A stretch of DNA of 64,000 nucleotides. Source: Penium margaritaceum (Eukaryota; Streptophyta; Zygnematophyceae; Desmidiales; Peniaceae). The translations under genes and the position numbers were made by a program. Numbering within the stretch: the first letter of the stretch is position 1; each line of letters opens with the position of its first letter. Below, piece after piece: positions 21,171 through 31,766 of the stretch. Below the pieces are notes generated by a model. The model saw only the letters and a program-made list of their open reading frames with translations. It did not search any database and was not told the DNA's origin. The DNA is taken from assembly GCA_023375785.1 (NCBI GenBank), contig SZWC01004989.1, positions 95,391 to 159,390 on the forward strand, written 5' to 3'.

Positions 21171-22168
21171 AGCAATCAGACGGGGGGGAATGGAGAGCAG
21201 CTGCGTGAACTACTCGTGGTGCGTCAGACTCTTGGTACACCCTGAGTCCTTGTACCACGCCAGATCCGCCTTTTCCTTCTGCGACATGTCAGACTTCGCC
21301 ATGAAGAGGCGGTCGCGCACCTCCTTGGCAACGTTCATGTTGCCAAAATGTCGCACACCAGTCTGGTTCCGCTGTTGCTGCTGCTGCTGGCGTTGCTGTG
21401 ACTGCTGCTGCTGTTGCTCTGGAGATTGCTGCTTTTGCTACTGCTGCTCCTACTGCTCCTTCTGGTCCCTCTTGAATTTGAAGCACTCTTTCTTGTAGTG
21501 TCCCTCTTTTTGGCAATAGTGGCACTTAGCCTTCTTCTTGCCTCTCTGTTGCCCGGACTGCTACTGCTGCTGGTTGCGTGAGCCCAAGGCCATGAAAGCT
21601 GCTTCACTGCTGCTGCCGCCATTGCGCTTTACTGCATTGCGACGCAATTCCACCTGTACCAGGTGTGTGCAGATGAAGTCGAGGTCGAGAGTTGGCTGGC
21701 ACTCCAGCATCTCTCACACCATGTCGTAGCTGGTTGGGAGTCCCCTCAGCAAGAGGAGGATGAAGCGCGTCTCTTCCACAGGGTTGCCGGCCGCTCTCAG
21801 CTGCTTCGCTAGCTCCTTTGCCCTGTCCAGATACGCCTCCATCCCTTCACCACCCTGCATTTTCAGCGCCATCATCTTTTCCTCCAAAAGCATGAGGAAT
21901 GCAGGATCCTTGCTCTCATACTTCTTGCACAACGTGTCCCANAACCCGCATCAGCTGCACCCTTTTGCGGCGTCTTCCCCGCCACCACCTGCGCTGCGGT
22001 GATGCCTTTTGCCTGTGGAACTGGAGCCGGCTCGTCGCCGCTCACCACCTCCCACAAGCTCCTCTCCTCCAAAAGGAGGCGGGTACGGATCTTCCAAAAT
22101 GTGAAGTTGGCGCGTCCCTTCAGCCTCTCCAAAGGCTGGACTGCTGTCACAACGCCAACTGCTGCCAT
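21171..22168 (-). pseudogene. B5 gag and protease
   Basis: The capsid protein is chosen to start at 22168 (MAAVGVVTAVQPLERLKG, followed by NFTFWKIRTRLLLEERSLW), matching the copia gag N-terminus. The UBN2-type core follows (DPAFLMLLEEKMMALKMQGGEG, YLDRAKELAKQL, LLRGLPTSYDMV), then the zinc knuckle CHYCQKEGHYKKEC (CX2CX4HX4C, about 21490-21540), a Gln-rich run, and the protease motif WYKDSGCTKSL near 21240. It is interrupted by a TGA, at least four TAG codons in the Gln-rich part and protease, and about 120 missing bases at an N (21942). Sister copy B4 retains the missing part. Confidence 0.8.
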
Positions 22169-22795
22169 TTTGAGCCTTGGTGATGCTCCGTGCTGTCCTT
22201 GTATGGCGGCGCTACCCGTGCTTCTGCTGCTGCTTGTTACAGAAATCTGTCTGACAGAAAATGGACTGTAGATGCTAGCAGACTGGAAATTTCGAGAAAC
22301 CGAGCCCACCACTCGCAAATTCAGCTCAAACCCTTTTAGATCGACCCATAAAATAGGGTCATCAACAGGGATTTTGAAAGATATGCCCCCTTGAAAATAG
22401 GGTATGCTTCTGCTCCTACTCCAACTCAGACCAGCCAGCTTGTAAACGACGTTTCTCCCAAACGAATTGTTGGATTGAAAACATTTTTGCACCAATAGAA
22501 AGCTTAGAAAAAATACTACAATTTGCATGTGCCACGTTTTAAATTTGACAAAGAAACGAGAGAGTTATGGTCATCACAAGGCGACAGTCTTACTCATAGA
22601 GAAGAGTGTAGCCCTGGCCAACCTCGTTTTGAGCATAACTCTCAATCCGACCGTTGGATCTTCGTAATCTTGGGTTCGTTTGAAAGCTTGTCTCTTGAAC
22701 ATGAAGATCCAGTGGTCGATCGTCAAATCTGGTGAAGTACCACCCCAACCTGTCACTCTCAAAGTGACGGCCTGTGCCTGCTGAAAGTGGCAGAA
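22169..22795 (-). other. B5 leader
   Basis: 627 bp between the primer site and the gag ATG with no convincing open frame. It shares several blocks with the B4 leader (15481-15993). It would hold the packaging signal. No further structure is evident. Confidence 0.6.
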
Positions 22796-22811
22796 CTTGG
22801 CTCTGATACCA
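22796..22811 (-). other. B5 primer binding site (initiator tRNA-Met 3' end)
   Basis: On the minus strand, TGGTATCAGAGCCAAG lies two bases after the 5' LTR. It is complementary to the 3' end of plant initiator tRNA-Met, ending CUCUGAUACCA. This is the standard plant copia primer site. Confidence 0.95.
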
Positions 22812-22813
22812 AA

Positions 22814-23551
22814 TGATGGATCAAGAGGAGAGAGGGAGGCTTGGAGCAGCGAGCATGTGGGACTGGAAGGGCATCACTTGTGCTGAAGAATGGTTGTTCA
22901 ATCACTCAAAATGATGGAGTACATATAGTGCTAGAGCTTGGACAAGTCAGCCCTCTCACAAGCCACACCACTTAGCCATGGAGGCTAAGGTACACACACT
23001 AGAGTCCATAATCTCACACAAGGGAAGAAATCAGCCTAGCAATCAGGCTGACCACTCACACACAACCTAGAGAGCTAGAGAATGCTCTCATGGCACACTC
23101 CTAGTGGTCATATAACCCACAAACCCATGGAGAATCGCCATGTGTCCATGGCTAGCACACCAGGATCTCACCTCACCTGAAAAGTAAGGAGAGGTACCTT
23201 TATCCTAGTTTGCACACTCTGACAAGGCAATCCTAAGATCAAGGACCTTTTTGGATATTTCTCCCATCAGGTCTTGACCCTGGACCTCTTGCCTTTTTCT
23301 TTTCTCAGGCTAAGGCATGGAGCCATCGCCCATGGTCACGCGGATGTCGACGGTCGATGACCCCGGAAACTACGAAAATTCATATCTCCCAATCCGACCG
23401 TTGGATCGGCCTCAAACTTGGACCGTAGACATTTTGCTACCTGATCTTTCCAATGGTTTAGTCGGATTGACAATCGGAGCAGGCATCTGGTACTTTCCTG
23501 GAACTTGCTCCTGTGGACCTGAAACTAAGCCAAATGCCTTCTTTCCCAACA
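22814..23551 (-). repeat. 5' LTR of B5
   Basis: On the + strand it runs from TGATGGATCAAG to TTTCCCAACA, 738 bp, exactly the length of its partner. On the minus strand, ACTATATGTACTCC near 22920 is a possible TATA box. Confidence 0.92.
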
Positions 23552-23556
23552 AATTT
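23552..23556. repeat. Target site duplication AATTT, right copy of B5
   Basis: Identical to 17450-17454. Removing B5 and one copy restores contiguous A3 sequence that aligns with A5 at about 37420-37450. Confidence 0.9.
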
Positions 23557-23907
23557 TCCACTTAAAGGTCTCTGGTGACTTAGCGTCGATGTCAGAGTTT
23601 GTCATTGTGTCAGCGTACACAGCCACTCTCCCTCATGGCGCAACCCATCTGTCTCTCCACTAGCAACATGTGCGAGTTGTCAGGTGCCTCATCACTTTAG
23701 TCAAATAATACAACCCACTCTCCTCATTTAGGAGCAAGGACAGGATCCAAAGACTCTCCCTTGCCAAGCATCCTTTAATCAAACTTGACGTGTCAGCTCC
23801 TCTTGAGCTTTCCAACCATGTGGTCCTATAGCTTATACGCCTTGTCTGAAGTGTCTTATCCAACCATTACACACTAGGAAGCACATGCATATAGCTTGCC
23901 AATTCCT
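23557..23907 (-). pseudogene. A3 integrase-RT linker segment
   Basis: This aligns with A5 37445-37790: the Ser/Asp-rich linker (reverse of GTCAGAGTTTGTC), then the downstream integrase end with its HxxYRLWD-type block (CTTATACGCCTTGTCTG on the + strand). No usable frame remains. It ends at the A4 insertion, immediately before TCTCC. Confidence 0.7.
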
Positions 23908-23912
23908 TCTCC
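23908..23912. repeat. Target site duplication TCTCC, left copy of A4
   Basis: TCTCC directly before the A4 LTR. The same five bases follow the other LTR at 30162-30166. Confidence 0.9.
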
Positions 23913-24682
23913 TATTGACGTGATATGCTCCTTGTCTATGGCTGATATTTTGACACGCATTGGACAGACAAGGCATGCACAGCTCCTTTGGACTAAATCC
24001 CCTAAGTCTGGTCCAGATAGACAAGGCATGCACTACTCCTTTGGAGCAAGTCCCCTTGGTGTAATCTCGATAGTATAGCCAGCAAACACTACCTAGGATA
24101 ACTCCTTGTGGCTTAGACGTTCCACAGTTAGTCTAAGGAGCAAGAGGTCACTGGGTCAAATCCCATCCCGGTAACTAATCTTCTTTGTGACCAAAAGGGG
24201 GAAAGGAAGGTTCTTAGAGATATCTTAGAACATTTAAAGTTCCTTCCTGGTGGCTGGCGCCACTTGGCGGTCACAAGGAGTGCCATGTAGACAGGGGGGA
24301 TGACGCAATCCAGTTTGTCCCCAAAGTGGCTCATCCAAGGAGCCACTGCGTGCCTAGGCTAGAGGCTGGCTCAAGGACTGTAAGAACCTATCAGTTGCGT
24401 GGCGTTGAGTACACTTCTTACCTTTGAGACTCCTCACAGAGTTGTCCACCAGAGGCAGACACTAAAGAAGCATTGGTTGGTGTAAGCCCCAGGAGCTCGC
24501 TCCTCGCGCGAAAGTGACCAGGTGCTAAGGACACATTGCAAGGAAGTGATTCCTATGAAGTGCTCAGTGTGGAACCTTGGCTCTGAGGGTGATATCATCT
24601 CTTGGTTGCAATACCAAGAGCGGACGGCGGGAACCATTGTGTTGGAACCTTTTTTCTAGACCGTCGCTCAGATAAGTTGTCA
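23913..24682 (+). repeat. 5' LTR of A4
   Basis: It starts TATTGACGTGATATGC (the family TGTTGACC with G changed to A) and ends AGTTGTCA. It contains ACTGTAAGAACC near 24377, the equivalent of the family's CTATAAGAACC TATA-like site. Confidence 0.88.
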
Positions 24683-24684
24683 AA

Positions 24685-24699
24685 GTATTATGGGCCCAC
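24685..24699 (+). other. A4 primer binding site, half-tRNA type
   Basis: GTATTATGGGCCCAC starts two bases after the LTR. The family form is GGGTTATGGGCCCAC, complementary to the anticodon arm of initiator tRNA-Met (GUGGGCCCAUAACCC), not to its 3' end. Drosophila copia and yeast Ty5 use such a half-tRNA primer. Confidence 0.8.
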
Positions 24700-25062
24700 A
24701 CTGACTAGTTGTAAGGCATGGTTCTACGCACTCTCTCGCCCTCTTTGTCTTGCAGTGCGCATCAGCTCCATTTGCTCCATTTGCTCCATCAGCTCCAACG
24801 ACGGGTGCTGGCACTTAGCGAACAAGGGCCAAGGATAAGCTCTTCTTTTAGAGATACGACCCTTGGATCCTAGTCAGGATAAGCTCTGCCTTTGGAGGTA
24901 CGACCCTGGGTTCGCTAATGTGCATTCTTCTCTGTTTGCAGGTGATTAACGGCTAACGGATAAGAGACGGATCTGCACCTTCTAAACCGGTAGCAGACAA
25001 CAGCCTACATCAGCCTACATCCGCCTCAACGAAGTAGAGAAGCAGAGAAGCAGAGAAATAGT
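24700..25062 (+). other. A4 leader with a duplicated block
   Basis: Non-coding leader. Two related blocks built on AGGATAAGCTCT and TACGACCC (about 24828-24868 and 24880-24912) form an imperfect tandem repeat, also present in A5 (about 40230-40300). No gene is seen. Confidence 0.6.
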
Positions 25063-25968
25063 ATGACGACACCCGCGATACTCACTCTCGAGTAGCTTAA
25101 TAGTGGGATGTCAAAGTTCATATGAGTTGGTTTTTCCTTGTGGAGATGGCTATTTGGGATTGTCATGAGGGTGCGTGGCTACTTGAAGATATTCCTTGTA
25201 GAAGAGGTTGAACCTCTAAAAACAGATCCTAGATATGAAACGTGGAGTGTCAAAAATGACATGGCGCTTGCGATTCTTGTGACATCAGTGCATGAGTCAC
25301 AATATGTCTACCACCAAGGTATCACACATGCATCAAAGGCTTATGAAGAGCTTGCACGTATACACCAATCAACGGCTCTTGGAAATCACCTCTTCATCCT
25401 ACAAAAGCTGATTTCAATGGGAGTGAGCGAGGGAGAGTCCATTCCGGACTTCCTGTTGTAGTTTGACAGACTGCTGTAGCAAGTGACCCAAATGAACTGG
25501 GAAATTGACACCAACATACAGGCCATGATCCTCCTCATGGCGCTACCTGAAAGCTCGGGTCCTCCGATCACCGTCTTTGGCGCTTGGAAGGAGGAGGATT
25601 TGACGTATGAGGCAGTGTCCGAATACGTGCGCAACGAGGCCATGTGTCGCACCGGTAGTGAGGCTAACATTTCAGCCTATGCTGCACAGAACAGTGGTCG
25701 TGGTAACAACACCTCTTCTGGTAAGAGCAGCGGAAGCAATGGTGGTGGAGGAAAAGGCAATGGTGGCGGTGGAAAGAGTTCAAAGCATCCTGGGAAGTGC
25801 CATAACTGTGGCAAGCCTGGGAAGTGGGCACGGGAGTGCGAGACTCCCAAGAAGGAAGACGAAGATCATGGTGGTAGATATGAAGGCAAAGGAAAGGGTA
25901 AGAAGGAGTTCACAAACATGATGGCTGAGATCGTACCGGTAACTAACGGAGCGGCACTGCTTTACTGA
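25063..25968 (+). pseudogene. A4 gag
   Basis: The capsid gene. The ATG at 25063 (MTTPAILTLE) is chosen because A5 has the same start. Two stops follow before FSLWRWLFGIVMRVRGYL. The core is KTDPRYETWSVKNDMALAILVTSV, AYEELARIHQ and VSEGESIPDFLL, then two TAG codons where Gln is expected. NIQAMILLMALPESSGPPI and LTYEAVSEYVRNEAM follow. The Gly/Ser-rich part leads to the knuckle CHNCGKPGKWAREC, where the zinc-binding His is Lys (His in A5). A basic tail ends at a TGA. The protein would form the virus-like particle. Confidence 0.82.
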
Positions 25969-27780
25969 GGAGTCTACCGGCTTGACTCTCACACAAACCA
26001 CCACTCTTCAAGGGAGAAGGATGGGTTCATCCCCATTGGGGATACTAAACGTCGCTTCAGGTGTGCCAACGGTAGTCTTGTCCATGCACGAGACGAGGGA
26101 CATAAGTTGATGAGCATCAACGTGAACGGTACTGAAAAGGACTTGAAGCTGGAGAACGTTGTCTACATGCCGTCTTTTGCGGCAAAACTCTTGTCACTGT
26201 CCAAAATCACAGACCACAACATGATTGTTGTCTTCACGGAGGAAGCCGTGATTTTCAAGAAGAAGGACATCAAGATCTCCTATCCCAAGGAGAGTCTTGT
26301 CGCACAGGTCCCAAGAGTTGATGGACTCTACGTGCTGCAGACCAAACCCCTTGAAACTACAAATGAGGGATATGCGGCGGTTGATGAGCCCAGGTCTCCA
26401 AAGCCTGATGTTGCATCACAAGCCGTCACCATGGCGGCCAACTCCACTGACACAGATGCTGTACTGCAGCACATGCGGTTTGACCATGTGGCTGACAGCA
26501 CACTGCAAGCTATGCAGCAGCACGAAGTGGTTCATGGGATGGAGGGATGCAAGGCCAAGGATGAGGGAAACTGTAAGCTCTATGAGTCATGCCTCCAAGG
26601 CAAGGCAAAGAGAAAGCCCTTTAAGCGTAATGGGAAACGTGCGGCAGCAATCTTGGACTCGATTAACTCTCATGTGTGTGGACCATTCTGTACCCCTTCG
26701 AACGGCGGCAGCAAGTATTTCTTGACCTTCATCGATGACCACAGTCGCAAGATGTAGATCTACTTCCTCAAGACAAAGAGAGAGGTCAAGGAGAAGCTGC
26801 AAGCGTTTGTCGCAATGGTAGAGCGGCAGACAAGGAAAAAGGTCAAGGTATAGTGCACGGACAAGAGTGGTGAGTACGAGGCGTGCAAAGGCCAGTTGAG
26901 CCAACACGACATCAACTACTTGACCACCACACCTTATTCCCCCCAAAGTAATGGCGTTGCCAAGCGGATGAATTACACTATCATCGGTATGACACGAAGC
27001 ATGCTCTTCGACACCAAACTCCCACCTTGCTTCTCGGCTGAAGCTACAAGAAGAGCTTGCTACCTTACAAATCTCACTCCGGCAGCCGCGCTTGAAAGGC
27101 GTGGTAAGAAGCAGCAAGAGAAGTAGCTTGTGATGCCATAGGAGGCATGGTCAGGGAAGAAGCCAGATGCCTCTCACTTGAGGATCTTTGGCTATACTAC
27201 CTAGGCAAAGGTCCAAGCAAGAGAAGGAAGTGGCAAGCTAGATGCACGCGCCCGTAAGTGTGTAATAGGTGGATACGATACGGCACACAAGGTTTATAGG
27301 CTGTGGGACCAAGTAGCTGGAAAGCTCATCAGGAGCTGAGATATTGAGTTTGATGAAAGGATGCTCGGCAAGGGAGAGTTGCTGGACCCTGTCCATGCTC
27401 CTAAATCAGGAGAGTGGGTTGTGTTGCCCGAGTCCGGTGATCAGGCACCAAAACACTGGCAGATGGTGCCAGTGAAGGATGGTGGTGCATGGAGAGTCGC
27501 TGTGTAGGCTGATACGGCTACAGACTCTGACACTGAGTCTGAGTCGTTCGAGGCCTCTGAATCAAAATTTGAAGCCGGTGACTCTTCCTCAAACAACGAA
27601 TCACTGGCAGCGTAGGAGCAACGGAAGCAACTAAGCCTTGATGTACCACCAGCAACATTGTGGCGTAGTACGCGCCAGAAGAAACCTTCGCCCAAGTACG
27701 ATGCTGAGGGTGTGGAATGGACCAGACTCAGCTGGTCATGCTTGGCTGAGGGAGACCCTATGAGCATAACGTAGGCTATG
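25969..27780 (+). pseudogene. A4 protease-integrase
   Basis: The protease region (GAYRL-type start, IPIGDTKRRFRCANG, LKLENVVYMPSFAAKLLSLSK) precedes the zinc-binding region (QHMRFDHVADSTLQAMQ, CKLYESCLQGKAKRKPF; the usual HxRxGH is altered) and the integrase core. The core has SHVCGPFCTPSNGGSKYFLTF and SGEYEACKG, then PYSPQSNGVAKRMNYTIIGMTRS, in which the catalytic Glu of NGVAER is Lys. Open pieces are 26107-26757 and 26896-27126. Stops at about 26757, 26852, 27126 and 27140, and more in the linker, kill it. The Glu-to-Lys change alone would abolish strand transfer. Confidence 0.8.
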
Positions 27781-28095
27781 AACATGCCAGATGCGGCCAA
27801 GTGGAAGGAGGTAATGGATGGCGAGCTCGCATCAATTAAAGAGAATGGAACATGGATTCTGGTAGACAAGCCCCGAAACGCGCACGTGGTGGGGTCAAAG
27901 TGGGTACTCCGGAAAACGTTTAAGCATGATGGTACTATCGACAAGTACAAGGCAAGAGTGGTGACAAAGGGATTTTCTCAGCGTGCAGTCTCAGAGTACG
28001 AGAAGACATTCACGAGAGTCGTCACCTTTGCCTCTATCAGATCCATGTTCGGCATCATGCTGCAAAAGATCTGGAGGTCCATTACATGGATGTGA
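27778..28095 (+). pseudogene. A4 reverse transcriptase, N-terminal piece
   Basis: A 105-aa frame, MNMPDAAKWKEVMDGELAS...NGTWILVDKP, then VGSKWVLRKTFKHDGTIDKYKARVVTKGFSQ and FTRVVTFASIRSMFG. This is the fingers part of copia RT. It ends with a shift just before the MDVKTAFL block, which continues in the next open frame at 28086. Preceded by a TAG at 27772. Confidence 0.8.
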
Positions 28096-29033
28096 AGACA
28101 GCTTTCCTCTACATGAAGCTAGAGAAAGAAATGCTAATAGAAGTGCCTGAGGGAGTGAAAGCTCAAGAGGGCAAGGTTTGCAAACTGGTCAAAGCACTCT
28201 ACGAGTTGAAACAGGCTCCAAGGATGTGGTACTCGGAGATGGACGGCTTCATGGCCGGGCTCATCTTCACGCATTGCCAGAATGTCCCTAGTGTCTATGT
28301 ACGGGAGGATGAGCAAGGCTTGATGATGGTTGCGCTGTACGTGGATGACGTGATCATCTGCTCGTCATTGGTTGAGCTGTTGAACAAGTTGAAGATAGAT
28401 CTCAGCAACAGGTTCAAGATGAAGGACATGGGCCCGCTCGAATTCTACCTCGGGATAGCTGTCCATCGCAATCAAGTAGTAGGCACCATCGAGCTAAACC
28501 ACACCAGGTACATCATGGAGGTCCTCAAGCGCTACAACATGGAGGACTGCAAGCCCATTAGCACATCCATGACAATAGACATCAAGCTCTCCTCCTCCAT
28601 GAGCCCAAGCATGGAAGTAAAACGGTGTGAGATGGAGAATATTCCCTACCAGTCTATTGTTGGCAGCCTCATGTATGCCACGGTAGGAACACGCCCTGAC
28701 ATTTGCTATACTATGGGACAAGTGAGCAAGTTTGTGGCCAATCCAGGGCCACAGCACTGGCAAGCAATCAAGCACATCATGCGCTATCTACAGAAGACCC
28801 GACACATGGGACTCCACTTGGGAGGCCAAGAAGGATCTGATCCGCTGCTGCTGTTGTGCTACTCAGACGCAGACTGGGGAGGAAGAATCTATGACAGAAA
28901 GTCCACCTCTGGCTTTGTATGCATGTTGAATGGTGGTACAGTCTCTTGGACCAGCAGAAAGCAAGACTATGTCTCCCTCTCTATTGCTGAGGCAGAGAAC
29001 ATCGCTCTGTCAGAAGCATGCAAGGAGACCTAG
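28086..29033 (+). CDS. A4 reverse transcriptase-RNase H open frame
   Basis: A 315-aa frame holding the rest of RT and most of RNase H. It begins MDVKTAFLYMKLEKEMLIEVPEG, then VCKLVKALYELKQAPRMWYSEM, the catalytic LYVDDVIICSS (YVDD, about residue 92), MKDMGPLEFYLGIAV, and SIVGSLMYATVGTRPDICYTMG. RNase H starts LLCYSDADWGGRIYDRKSTSGFV and runs to YVSLSIAEAENIALSEACKET, where a TAG stops it. Active-site residues visible in this stretch are present. It overlaps the previous piece by 10 bp in another frame, which marks a frameshift, not a separate gene. Confidence 0.82.
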   Translation: MDVKTAFLYMKLEKEMLIEVPEGVKAQEGKVCKLVKALYELKQAPRMWYSEMDGFMAGLIFTHCQNVPSVYVREDEQGLMMVALYVDDVIICSSLVELLNKLKIDLSNRFKMKDMGPLEFYLGIAVHRNQVVGTIELNHTRYIMEVLKRYNMEDCKPISTSMTIDIKLSSSMSPSMEVKRCEMENIPYQSIVGSLMYATVGTRPDICYTMGQVSKFVANPGPQHWQAIKHIMRYLQKTRHMGLHLGGQEGSDPLLLLCYSDADWGGRIYDRKSTSGFVCMLNGGTVSWTSRKQDYVSLSIAEAENIALSEACKET

Positions 29034-29327
29034 TGGCTACGGAGTTTTGACGAGGTTAAAGTGCGACAAACGGAGGCAACAGAGGTTCGTATCGACAACA
29101 AGAGCGTCATGAAAATGGCACACGATGATGTCATCTCCCAGTGGACCAAGCACATCGACATTAGGTACCACTACTCACGTCACCTAGTCGCAGAGGAAAT
29201 TGTGGACCTGAAATACGTGGAGACCAGGAAGATGCTTGCAGATTGTATGACAAAGGCATGGGATAACGAATTGCACTCTACAGGTACTCGAGGCATCGAT
29301 ATGGTCAACACAAGGGACGAACACTAA
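29034..29327 (+). pseudogene. A4 RNase H C-terminal piece
   Basis: In frame after the TAG: WLRSFDEVKVRQTEATEVRIDNKSVMKMA (the VDNK Asp is present), then TKHIDIRYHYSRHLVAEEIV and the end MVNTRDEH at 29327. 63 bp of non-coding sequence precede the LTR and end in a purine-rich run (AGGTGCAAGGGAGAATT) that may serve as the polypurine tract. Confidence 0.8.
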
Positions 29328-29390
29328 GGCCAAGACTACTGGAGAGAGGAAAGATCTCACAGCCAAGGGACAGAGGTGCAAGGGAGAATT

Positions 29391-30161
29391 TGTTGACCTG
29401 GTATGCTCCTTGTCCATGGCTGATATTTTGACAGGCATAGGACGGACTAGGCGTGCACTGCTCCCTTGGAGTAAGTCCCCTAAGTCTGGTCCAGATAGAC
29501 AAGACATCCACTGCTCCTTTGGAGCAAGTCACCTTGGTCTAATCTAGATAGTATAGCCAGCAAACACTGCATAGGACAACTCCATGTGGCTTAGACGTTC
29601 CAGAGTTAGTCTCTGGAGCGAGAGGTCACAAGGTCGAATCCCAGTCTGGTGACTAATCTTCTTTGTGACCAAAAGCGGGACAGGAAGGTTCTAACAGGCA
29701 TCTTAGAACATTCCAAGTTCCTTTTTGGTGGCTGGTGCCACGTGGCGGTCACAGGGAGCGCCATGTAGGCAAGGGGGATGACGCAATCTAGATTGCTCCC
29801 AAAGTGGCTCATCCAAGGAGCCACTACAAGCCTAGGCTAGAGGCTGGCTCTAGGACTATAAGAACCTGTCGGTTTCTTGTCATTGAGTATTGTTCTTATC
29901 TTTGAGACTCCTCACAGAGTTAAGCACCAGAGGCAGACACTAAAGAAGCATTGGTTGGTCTAAGCCCCAAGAGTTTGCTCCTCGCGCGAAAGTGACCATG
30001 TGCTAAGGACACATTGCAAGGAAGTGATTCCTATGATCTCCTCAATGTGGAACTTTGGCTCTGAGGGTGATATCATCTCTTGGTTGCAATACGAAGAGCG
30101 GTCGGTGAGAACCATTACGTCGGAACCCGTTTTCTAGACCGTCGCCTCAGACAGGTTGACA
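29391..30161 (+). repeat. 3' LTR of A4
   Basis: It starts TGTTGACCTGGTATGC and ends CAGACAGGTTGACA, 771 bp. It contains the TATA-like CTATAAGAACC at about 29856. Followed by TCTCC (30162-30166), the second copy of the target duplication. Confidence 0.92.
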
Positions 30162-30166
30162 TCTCC

Positions 30167-31042
30167 TGCTTTGACTCTTACCCAGGTAGTTCAACCAAAG
30201 ACCCTCAAGTGTAAAGGATCTGGTTTTTTCCATGTGAAAGCCTCATGTGGCGTCCTGAGCTCCTTCTCTTGTTACTTCTCTCACGCCTTCCAAGGGCGGC
30301 TGCCGGAGTGCGGTTCACGAGGTAGCAAGCAGTCCTTTCGGTTGCAGTCCAGAAGCGAGGTGAGATGTTGGCAAGAAACAGCATGCTTCGTGTCATGCCG
30401 AGGACCGTCTGGTTTATGTGCTTTGCAATGCCGTTGCTCTAGAGATTTTAAGGCATAGTGATCTAGTGATTGATGCCATTTTGGCTCAACCAGCCTTTGC
30501 ACTTCTCGTACTCACCACTGTTGTCCATGCGTAGTCTCTTGATCTTCATGCTTGTCTGCTACTCTACCATGGCAACAAACTCTTGTAGCTTCTCCTTCAC
30601 CTCCCTCTTTGTCTTTAGGAAGTAGATCCTCATTTTGCAACTGTGGTCATCAATGAAAGTCAAGAAACACTTGCTGTTGCCGTTTGAAGGAGTGCAAAAT
30701 GGTCTCCACACATGAGAGAAACTTAGGTCAAAGAGTACTGTCGCACGTTACCCATTATGCTCAAAGGGCTTTCTTTTTGCCTTTCCTTGGAGGCATGGCT
30801 CACATAGCTTCTTGCACTTTCCCTCATCCTTCCCCTTGCATGCCTCCATCCCATGAACCACTATGTGCTCTTGCATAGCTTGTAGTGTGCTGTGATGTGC
30901 ATGACCAAACCGCCTATGCGACAGCTCAGCATCGTTGTCTTTATTGGAGATGGTCACCATGGTGGCGGCATGTGGTGCAACATTACGCTTTGGAGACTTA
31001 CGCTCTTCAATTGCCGCATATCCCTCATTTGTACTGTGAAGG
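30167..31042 (-). pseudogene. A3 integrase segment
   Basis: Minus-strand integrase of A3, collinear with A5 38570-37800. 30960-30748 reads NKDNDAELSHRRFGHAHHSTLQAMQEHIVVHGMEACKGKDEGKCKKLCEPCLQGKAKRKPFEHNG, which is the zinc-binding region (HRRFGH, CEPC). Further pieces include MTRSMLFLANISPRFW (30396-30205). The catalytic core in between is readable only across stops. It is cut on the right by the C element, where about 16 bp of the expected sequence are missing. Confidence 0.75.
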
Positions 31043-31766
31043 AGTTGGCTCTAGTGGATGTCGAGGCACCCTCAAGGATGCCAAGCTCTCACAGAAGCAT
31101 GCTACCAGTGTTAGGGCGGCTAATGGATACCAATGGTGAAGACTGTGGAGCACAAGGATCACGGGCAAGAGTGGGCAAAACATGTTGCATTCAGTATATC
31201 TGAATCCAAACATGTTTTTGTTACTTAACATAGTGAGATTATATCAAATCCTTATATCCTCTACTCCGACCTTTCCAACGCATCCAAGCAAGCCTGAAAC
31301 GGAGTAGTAGAGCCCTTGCTACGGCTGTGGAAAAAACCCTTGGTGGAGCCGCCCACCTGGCCTTACACTCTAGGCAACGGGAGGCACTTTGATGATCACC
31401 CTTCCAAGCGCCTTTCCTCGCCCACAAGTCAAGGAGAAGTTCATCCTAGTCAAGGAAGTCTTTATGGTTGCCTCATTCATGCCCCTGGTGAATTCGGAGG
31501 CCATTAGGAATGAACTCGGATCCATGGCAGTGGAATATCCCTTCACTTATGGCGGGTACCAGATTCCACCCACCCAACACCCAATTTTTGGGCTAGGCTA
31601 ACTTTCTCAATACTCACTCACATCGAGCGATTCAAAGCTTGATCCTGCATGTACAAATCAAAGGAATCCAAATCTAAAGTCAGATCAGGTGTTCGACCAC
31701 TCCTCACTGGTCAAACCAGAGAGTACGATCAACAGCACTCATGGCAAGGGGCACACCATGTCAACA
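31043..31766 (-). repeat. 3' LTR of C
   Basis: 724 bp, matching 43153-43872 base for base over most of the length. On the + strand it ends ACACCATGTCAACA, followed by the purine tract (ATCTCCCCCTTGCACC at 31767). Confidence 0.87.

Larger units (their letters stand above)
17455..23551 (-). mobile_element. Complete family B copia element B5
   Basis: A 6097-bp minus-strand Ty1/copia element with two 738-bp LTRs (22814-23551 and 17455-18192), a perfect AATTT target duplication, initiator-tRNA primer site, gag, protease, integrase, RT, RNase H and polypurine tract in copia order. By eye the LTRs differ at about 20 of the first 480 positions, far fewer than the family A pairs, so it is probably the most recent complete insertion here. 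Coding capacity is lost through stops, a 4-bp insertion and an internal deletion at an ambiguous base. Confidence 0.92.
23913..30161 (+). mobile_element. Complete family A copia element A4
   Basis: A 6249-bp plus-strand Ty1/copia element with LTRs of 770 and 771 bp, a perfect TCTCC target duplication, a half-tRNA type primer site and the full gag-protease-integrase-RT-RNase H order. It inserted in the opposite orientation into a member of its own family (A3). The LTRs are visibly much more diverged than those of B5, and pol carries about 15 stops, mostly TAG. Confidence 0.92.

Noticed and set aside
24838-24915. Riboswitch or tRNA-like element in the family A leader (repeated GATAAGCTCT / TACGACCC)
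   Set aside because: It is only a short imperfect tandem repeat; no cloverleaf or known aptamer pattern can be drawn.
25063-29327. Spliceosomal introns explaining the interruptions in A4 pol
   Set aside because: The breaks are single stops or short shifts with homologous coding sequence directly on both sides; there is no extra sequence to remove.
17455-30161. A reassigned genetic code in which TAG (and TAA) mean Gln, as in some ulvophyte algae and ciliates
   Set aside because: Considered because many in-frame TAG fall on Gln positions. Rejected as the first explanation because TGA stops, frameshifts and lost active-site residues occur in the same copies, TAA is rare although CAA codons are common, some TAG replace Trp, and CHG deamination accounts for the bias.
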